Of a stretch of 34,650 bases of DNA, positions 30,115 through 34,650 are shown one piece after another. Both the position numbers and the translations under genes were made by a program. The notes below the pieces were generated by a model. The model saw only the letters and a list, made by a program, of their open reading frames with translations. It did no database searches and was not told the DNA's origin. Every line of letters begins with the position of its first letter. The first letter of the stretch is position 1. The DNA lies in the NCBI RefSeq assembly GCF_009982895.1, contig NZ_WXZL01000031.1, positions 1-34,650 on the forward strand. The letters are read 5' to 3'. This stretch comes from Deinococcus alpinitundrae. GTDB taxonomy: Bacteria; Deinococcota; Deinococci; Deinococcales; Deinococcaceae.

Positions 30115-30812
30115 GACGATTCCGGTTCCCGCAGGCGCAGGACATACCCGGAGCCGCGCACGGTATGCAGCAGTTCCGGGGAGCCCAGCGTGCGGCGGAG
30201 CTGACGCACGTAAACCTCCACGATGTTGTCGTCGCCCATGAAGCCCGCGCCCCACACGCTGTCCAGCAGTGCCGTCTTGGACAGCACCCGCTGTGGGTAG
30301 CGTAGAAAGGTTTCCAGCACCTCCAGGGCACGCGGGCTGAGTTCAAGCACCCGCCCGGCCCGCCGCGCCTCTCGCAGATGGGCATCGAGCTGGAGATCAG
30401 CGTACTGGAGGACATGGCTGGACTGTGGCTGGGAACGGCGCAGCACGGCACGCACGCGGGCCATCAGCTCACCGAACACGAAGGGCTTGACCAGGTAATC
30501 GTCGGCTCCGGCCTGAAGATGATTGATCCGTTCATCCACGCCGTCGCGGGCCGTGAGCACCAGTACTGGCGTCTCGCCGCGTTCGCGCACGGCGCGTAGC
30601 ACGACGCTGCCGTCTAGACCCGACAGGCCCAAGTCCAGAATGATCACGTCGGGGCGGGCGCGGGCGAACTGTTCCAGCGCCTCGCCACCTGAACGAGCAC
30701 GCACGGTGGTAAAGCCCTCATACCCGAAACCCAGTTCCAGCAGCTCGCCGATGGCTGGGTCATCCTCCACGATCAGCGCGGTGGGAGCGGGCGGTGAGGA
30801 CAGTTCGGGCAT
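30111..30812 (-). CDS. OmpR/PhoB family response regulator
   Basis: This 233-residue DNA-binding regulator has a receiver domain (10-125) with Asp17-Asp18, phosphoacceptor Asp60 (IILDLGLSG), Thr88 and Lys109 (LVKPF), and a winged-helix output domain (about 140-230; LSPRALEVLETFLRYPQRVLS, shortened; VYVRQLRRTLG). ATG 30812 is preceded at exactly 7 nt by TACAGT and no ribosome binding site, so a leaderless start is preferred over the open extension to 31004. It is the first gene of a four-gene minus-strand run: regulator, kinase and two exported proteins. Confidence 0.92.
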   Translation of the reverse strand: MPELSSPPAPTALIVEDDPAIGELLELGFGYEGFTTVRARSGGEALEQFARARPDVIILDLGLSGLDGSVVLRAVRERGETPVLVLTARDGVDERINHLQAGADDYLVKPFVFGELMARVRAVLRRSQPQSSHVLQYADLQLDAHLREARRAGRVLELSPRALEVLETFLRYPQRVLSKTALLDSVWGAGFMGDDNIVEVYVRQLRRTLGSPELLHTVRGSGYVLRLREPESS

Positions 30813-30819
30813 ATCCGTC

Positions 30820-30825
30820 ACTGTA
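30820..30825 (-). promoter_or_regulatory. -10 box of a leaderless promoter (30812 regulator)
   Basis: TACAGT on the minus strand lies 7 nt before the ATG. Confidence 0.5.
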
Positions 30826-31043
30826 GCGGCGCGCAGGCGAAGGAAAGCGTCAGCCGCGTCCGTTCTCTCTTCAACGGTCAGGCTGACCTTCAGCTTGTGG
30901 ACGATGGCACGGAAGTCGCGGTTTAAGACGCTTTTCGTTTCCATCTGCCGCCTCACCTTGGGTGTCCTCTTCCTCACCGTTGCCCTCACGGTGGAATACC
31001 GCAACAGCGCTCCACGGTCTTATTGAAATCACCCTGAATTCGG

Positions 31044-31890
31044 TAGACCTCTTGCGAAAGTCGAAGGCTAAGCTTATGGGGTGGAGCGAGCACGCCTGAC
31101 CCGCACGTTGAAGATGAACCGCAAGCAGTTCCGTCGACGCACTGGGGTGTATCCTGAGACCTTCGCCGAGATGGAGGCTGTCCTGAATGAACAAGAGGGA
31201 CGCAAGAAGAAATCTGGCCGCCCAGCGGCGCTGAACAGCTTCTGATGAGTCTAGAATTTTGGCGTGAATACTGTACGTTTGCGCACTTGGGCAATGACTG
31301 GGGTGTCCTGTCCATGAAGCCACCGTGCACCGCACGGTGGAACGTGTTGAGGCAGCGCTGATCGCCAGTGCACAGTTCCAGATGCCCAAAAAGCGCGTGT
31401 TTCAGGCAGCGCTGATCGTCTACAGCATCGTCGCAGTCGATGCCTCCGAAGTCCCATGCGAACGACCCAAAAAAAGCAGCGCCGCTGGTACAGCGGCAAG
31501 AAAAAGCAGCACACACTGAAGTTCCAGCTGCTCATCTGTACCGTGACGCAGCGGATCCTGGGCACAGCGACAAGTGCTAGGGCGGTTCATGACCTCAAGC
31601 TCTTCCGTCAGTCTGGCGTGCGCTTCCCCCACGACACGGCTTTGATCGGGGACGCAGGTGATCAAGGCAACGCGGGCGTCGCTTCTCTCTGCTGAACAGC
31701 GTTAGGAGAACCGGGAGCTGGCTTATCCCCGCCAGAGCAGAGAGCACGTGATTCGTCGCATGAAAGTCTTTCGCGTGCTGAAGGGCGTGTATCGCCATCG
31801 ACGTCGTCGTTTCGCCCTCCGAGTTCAGCTGATCGCAGCCCTCTGCAACCTTACGCGAGCCTGCCAATCATGACTTTCGCAAGAGGTCTA
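31044..31890 (+). mobile_element. IS5-type insertion sequence, inactive
   Basis: Perfect 19-bp inverted ends TAGACCTCTTGCGAAAGTC (31044-31062 and inverse 31872-31890) bound an 847-bp element that includes the flanking TA on both sides. The single transposase reading inside is broken by frameshifts. It has inserted between a two-component regulator gene and the XRE regulator gene. Confidence 0.85.
31081..31873 (+). pseudogene. IS5-family DDE transposase, frameshifted
   Basis: It starts VERARLTRTLKMNRKQFRRR from GTG 31081 and stops at 31243-31245. Further pieces in other frames follow: LEFWREYCTFAHLGNDWG, ATVHRTVERVEAAL with VYSIVAVDASEVPCERP, then KKQRRWYSGKKKQHTLKFQL, and the C-terminal MKVFRVLKGVYRHRRRRFALR. 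This is the HARBI1-like DDE layout. At least three frame changes make it inactive. The stop at 31871-31873 enters the right inverted end. Confidence 0.8.
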
Positions 31891-31958
31891 GTATCGAACG
31901 TGGATATTCGACACTGGTTCAAACACACTTCTCCCAAAGCTCTATTGCGACACGTGCT

Positions 31959-32813
31959 CTACACTGTGACTGAGAACAACATGTTACGCGCCCGCTCGAT
32001 CTTGCGGGCATCCTCGCTGCCCGCCTCCGCCGTCAGAACTACGATTCTGAGACCGGTATCGCCCACAGACAAGACGTCACAGTCCACCTGCACGTCGCCC
32101 ACGATAGGATGCTTGACGACCTTACGATCCTCGACGTGCTCCCCGACGGCACCTGCCCGCCAGAGTGCGGCGAACTTTGCATTTCCTTCAATCAGCCGGT
32201 GCAGCAGACGCTTCAAACGCGGGTCCTCCGGATACTGCGCGCTGACCTGTCTCAGGTCGGCGGCCAACGCGCGCTGAGACGCCTCCAGGTTCCTGACGTG
32301 AACGGGCCACGCCTCTCTCCAGCCGCCGTCTCCCGGCACTGGGAAGCGTGAAACAGCAAAGTTACGGGCTTCCGGGGCCACCTCAGAGGGATCACCGATC
32401 AGCGCGGCCCAGCTCTGGTTCCACCACAGCTGCTGCCAGTCCGCCGCGAAGACAGACAGAGGGACGTCGCCCAGACGCGTCAGCAGCCGTTGAACGCCGG
32501 GCGAGAGGTGGTCGCTGATGAAGCGGTCCACCGGAGGACGCAGACCAGCAAGGCGGTAAAGGTGATCTCGCTCGACTTGAGTGAGCTGCAGGGCCGCCGC
32601 CAGCGCCGCCACCACTGAGCTGGAAGGTGCAGTCGCTCTCCCCTGCTCCAGCCGCACGACGTAATCCACGGAAAGACCGGCCAGCTCGGCAAGCTCCTCA
32701 CGGCGCAACCCCACGGTCCGCCGCGAGGTGTGGGCAGGCAGACCAGCCTCCGTAGGGGTCAGCCGTTCGCGCCAGATGCGCAGGGTCGTCGCCAAGCTGG
32801 TTTCTTCTGTCAT
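31959..32813 (-). CDS. XRE family regulator with MmyB-like ligand domain
   Basis: This 284-residue transcription regulator has an N-terminal helix-turn-helix (about 8-70; RTVGLRREELAELAGLSVDYVVRLEQGR, shortened here to its central motif) and a C-terminal MmyB-like ligand-binding domain (about 105-275; SVFAADWQQLWWNQSWAALI and FPVPGD). The family usually binds a small hydrophobic molecule and controls an adjacent oxidoreductase. Here it diverges from an SDR gene with 106 bp between starts. TACCAT lies exactly 7 nt before ATG 32813, a leaderless start; the open frame to 32951 is not used. Confidence 0.9.
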   Translation of the reverse strand: MTEETSLATTLRIWRERLTPTEAGLPAHTSRRTVGLRREELAELAGLSVDYVVRLEQGRATAPSSSVVAALAAALQLTQVERDHLYRLAGLRPPVDRFISDHLSPGVQRLLTRLGDVPLSVFAADWQQLWWNQSWAALIGDPSEVAPEARNFAVSRFPVPGDGGWREAWPVHVRNLEASQRALAADLRQVSAQYPEDPRLKRLLHRLIEGNAKFAALWRAGAVGEHVEDRKVVKHPIVGDVQVDCDVLSVGDTGLRIVVLTAEAGSEDARKIERARNMLFSVTV

Positions 32814-32820
32814 GCCCAGG

Positions 32821-32826
32821 ATGGTA
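32821..32826 (-). promoter_or_regulatory. -10 box of a leaderless promoter (32813 regulator)
   Basis: TACCAT on the minus strand lies 7 nt before the ATG. Confidence 0.5.
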
Positions 32827-32919
32827 TTGCTGCCTGTCAAGGGCCAGAAGTGTAGGAATGACAGTCCTACGGCTGAGCGGTCCCTGGGCAGCGCCGCTCC
32901 GATGATCCAGACTCTCCCC

Positions 32920-33615
32920 ATGACGATTACCTTCATTACCGGAGCGAACAAGGGCCTCGGCTTCGAGACGGCCCGCCGTCTTAAAGACCTCGGTCATACC
33001 GTTATTCTTGGTGCCCGCGACGCACAACGCGGTCAGGACGCCGCCGCTCGACTCGGCGTTCGCTTTGTACAGATTGATGTTTCCGACGACACCTCGGTCA
33101 GCAGTGCTGCCGCCGACATCACGGCTCATGAGAGTCACCTGGACGTACTGATCAACAATGCTGGCATCACCGGTTCGCACGCCCCGGCAGATCAGCTGGT
33201 CGGCTCAGAAGCCGTGGAGATTTTCAACACCAATGTCGCCGGGATTGTACGCACCACCCACGCCTTTCTGCCGCTCCTCCAGCGCGCTGAGCACCCGGTG
33301 GTGATCAACGTCAGCAGTGGTCTGGGATCATTTGCCCTGACCCACGATCCCTCGAGAATTGAGGGGCAAATCTCCGTGCCGCTTTATACCGCTTCCAAAG
33401 CGGCGGTGACGATGCTCACCACCCAGTATGCCAAGGCACTGCCCAGGGTCCGCTTCAACGCAGTGGATCCTGGTTACACAGCCACCGATCTGAACGGCCA
33501 CAGCGGTCCTCAGACAGTGACCGAGGGGACGGACGCCATCATCACTCTGGCGACCGAGGACGCGGATGCAGGTACCGGACGCTTCATCGACCGCTTCGGC
33601 CCCGTGGCCTGGTAG
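32920..33615 (+). CDS. SDR family oxidoreductase
   Basis: This 231-residue classical short-chain dehydrogenase shows the NADP-binding TGANKGLG (7-14), acidic/basic cofactor region GARDAQRG, NNAG (79-82), catalytic Ser132/Ser133 (INVSSGLGS) and YTASK (Tyr156, Lys160), and VDPGYTATDLNG. The N-terminal MTITFITGANKGLG is like carbonyl-reductase-type SDRs regulated by MmyB-type repressors. The substrate is unknown. ATG 32920 fits the start of the Rossmann fold; the upstream open frame lies in the shared control region. It is the probable target of the divergent regulator. Confidence 0.88.
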   Translation: MTITFITGANKGLGFETARRLKDLGHTVILGARDAQRGQDAAARLGVRFVQIDVSDDTSVSSAAADITAHESHLDVLINNAGITGSHAPADQLVGSEAVEIFNTNVAGIVRTTHAFLPLLQRAEHPVVINVSSGLGSFALTHDPSRIEGQISVPLYTASKAAVTMLTTQYAKALPRVRFNAVDPGYTATDLNGHSGPQTVTEGTDAIITLATEDADAGTGRFIDRFGPVAW

Positions 33616-34160
33616 CTCTAGAGCTTGCAGGTGACACTTCGTGCTTTTTTACGTCCATGGGGAGAAAAGCGGTTCTGGCAACTCAACGTCAGCCAAGCCA
33701 ACCCTACCAGGCGGCGATCTGAACTTCAGACCACCGAATCAATGATGGTCAGCCGTAAGCGCTCAGGCTGCCGTGATCAAGTGGCCAGAATTTTTTCGGC
33801 AGCACTTGCTATGACGCAGTCTGGCGGCCTGACAGATTTTATGAGGACGGGCGGCAAACGAATTACTAGGCGATTTCAAGGATGGTTTGGGGAGAGGGAC
33901 GAAGGCGTTTTCGCTGACCCGGTGGTTCAGCATTATTGAGACCTGCGTCATTTGGAGACAGGTAAACTGGGCGTCGTCCTGGTGAGGCAGCCTCCCAACT
34001 AGCCCCCTCTCTGGAAACAAGCCCTGACCGATGGCTGCAGACTTGAATAAAGCGACACAACCGGCGAAGATCCTTGTCCGACCCGGAGGCTGCAATGGCA
34101 ACACGCTCTCTTCATCGCCCTGAAGCCGCACATGCTGAGCAAGCCCCACAGGAACGACAG
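33616..34160. other. Low-coding region without a recognised gene
   Basis: About 545 bp between the SDR gene and the GyrI-like remnant. Open frames on both strands (33625-33939 plus, 33763-34176 minus) have no recognisable domains and GC content lower than the neighbouring genes. A minus-strand frame from ATG 34184 (MDAWFPDVLSFLWGLL) resembles the start of an IS4/IS701-type transposase but stops after about 60 residues. The region looks like decayed intergenic DNA. Confidence 0.4.
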
Positions 34161-34164
34161 TACA

Positions 34165-34557
34165 TCGGGAAACCAAGCATCCATTCCCGGGGTGAGCAAC
34201 ACTCTCTGGACATTCGTAAGATCACGCCGTTCAAAGGCATGTCCGCCGTCGTGGATCAGGTCCTGAAAGAACTGCGCACATGGGTGAAGTTGCAGGGCGC
34301 GACCGACGCTGGGCCTTTCTTTTTGCGTCTACATGTGATTGACATGGACGGACCGATGGACATTGAGGTGGGCTGTACGGTTGCCGAGCCCATCCCGGCG
34401 ACGAGCGCGTTCGGCCGGGGACGTTGCCCGCCGGGCAGTATTCCAGATATGCCACCTCTTCGAAGGTCACTTCGAGCTGCCAGCGCTGCACGAAGGACTC
34501 GAGGATCTGCAGCGCGGTCAGCAGAAGGTCCGTACACAGCAGGGCTTGGGTGACTGA
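34165..34557 (+). pseudogene. GyrI-like effector-binding domain, frameshifted
   Basis: The frame reads HSRGEQHSLDIRKITPFKGM, then SAVVDQVLKELRTWVKLQGA and FFLRLHVIDMDGPMDIEVG, the pattern of the GyrI/AraC effector-binding domain used by MerR- and AraC-type regulators and by stand-alone drug-binding proteins. Near 34397 a base appears lost, and the reading passes to GDERVRPGTLPAGQY, then shifts again to FEGHFELPALHEGLEDLQ, ending at TGA 34555-34557. With two shifts it cannot make a full protein, unless they are sequencing errors. The ligand is unknown. Confidence 0.6.
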
Positions 34558-34650
34558 GATGTTGCGGTTTATAGTTTCATGCAAAAAAGTGCGTCGTGAA
34601 CGGCATTCAGCTGATTCATTTCTAGAAATAACTCCGCGAGGCGCACCTCG

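Noticed and set aside
30813..31004. 64-residue N-terminal extension of the OmpR regulator
   Set aside because: It lacks family similarity, and a -10 box 7 nt before ATG 30812 supports the shorter start.
33999..34184. Transposase-like N-terminus on the minus strand
   Set aside because: Only about 60 residues with a faint IS4/IS701 resemblance and no inverted ends seen; overlaps the GyrI-like reading.

Overview
The window looks like a piece of a Deinococcus genome, chromosome or megaplasmid. The signs are high GC content, a dnaK-grpE-dnaJ cluster behind an HspR-type (HAIR) operator, a DnaJ without a zinc finger, PilT- and DUF4388-type genes, IS630 and IS5 family elements, and several -10 boxes placed exactly 7 nt before start codons, the leaderless-mRNA pattern known from this genus. 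The genus is an inference; no database search was possible.

Layout. 1-1700 is an insertion-sequence scrap-yard: the edge of a transposase, a decayed small gene, and a dead IS630 element with inverted ends. 1714-3323 holds tRNA-Arg(TCT), tRNA-Gly(TCC) and tRNA-Pro(TGG), all on the minus strand, around a broken pilT copy. 3512-9951 is ordinary chromosome: a cyclopropane-fatty-acid-synthase-like methyltransferase, dusA, a DUF4388 protein, an SDR oxidoreductase, and an unknown gene translationally coupled to an MFS exporter. 10036-15761 is a proteostasis block: ftsH on the minus strand, divergent from dnaK, grpE and dnaJ, with a HAIR operator and a consensus promoter between them and hairpins separating the chaperone genes.

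15840-21990 is a complete tricarboxylate uptake locus: tctC-tctB-tctA (minus) diverge from a CitA/DcuS-type sensor kinase and a CitB-type regulator (plus), with a perfect inverted repeat in the shared control region; an RraA/HMG-aldolase-like gene lies tail-to-tail with the regulator. Then come tRNA-Asn(GTT), a DUF808 membrane protein and a GAF-GAF-GGDEF diguanylate cyclase.

24830-27115 is a second decay zone: a tRNA-like remnant, a hypothetical gene sharing a 75-nt segment with the left edge of the window, and an arsenite-pump (arsB) pseudogene split by a 613-bp internally deleted IS5 remnant whose two flanks rejoin in the arsB reading. 27150-30812 (minus) is a likely four-gene unit: an OmpR regulator, its kinase, and two exported proteins of unknown function. 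This is the best candidate here for an undescribed system. 31044-31890 is a dead IS5-type element with perfect ends. 31959-33615 is an XRE/MmyB-type regulator divergent from an SDR gene, a common regulator-target pair. The right edge (33616-34650) holds low-coding DNA and a frameshifted GyrI-like domain gene.

The intact core genes alternate with two or three IS-rich islands where nearly every gene is broken.
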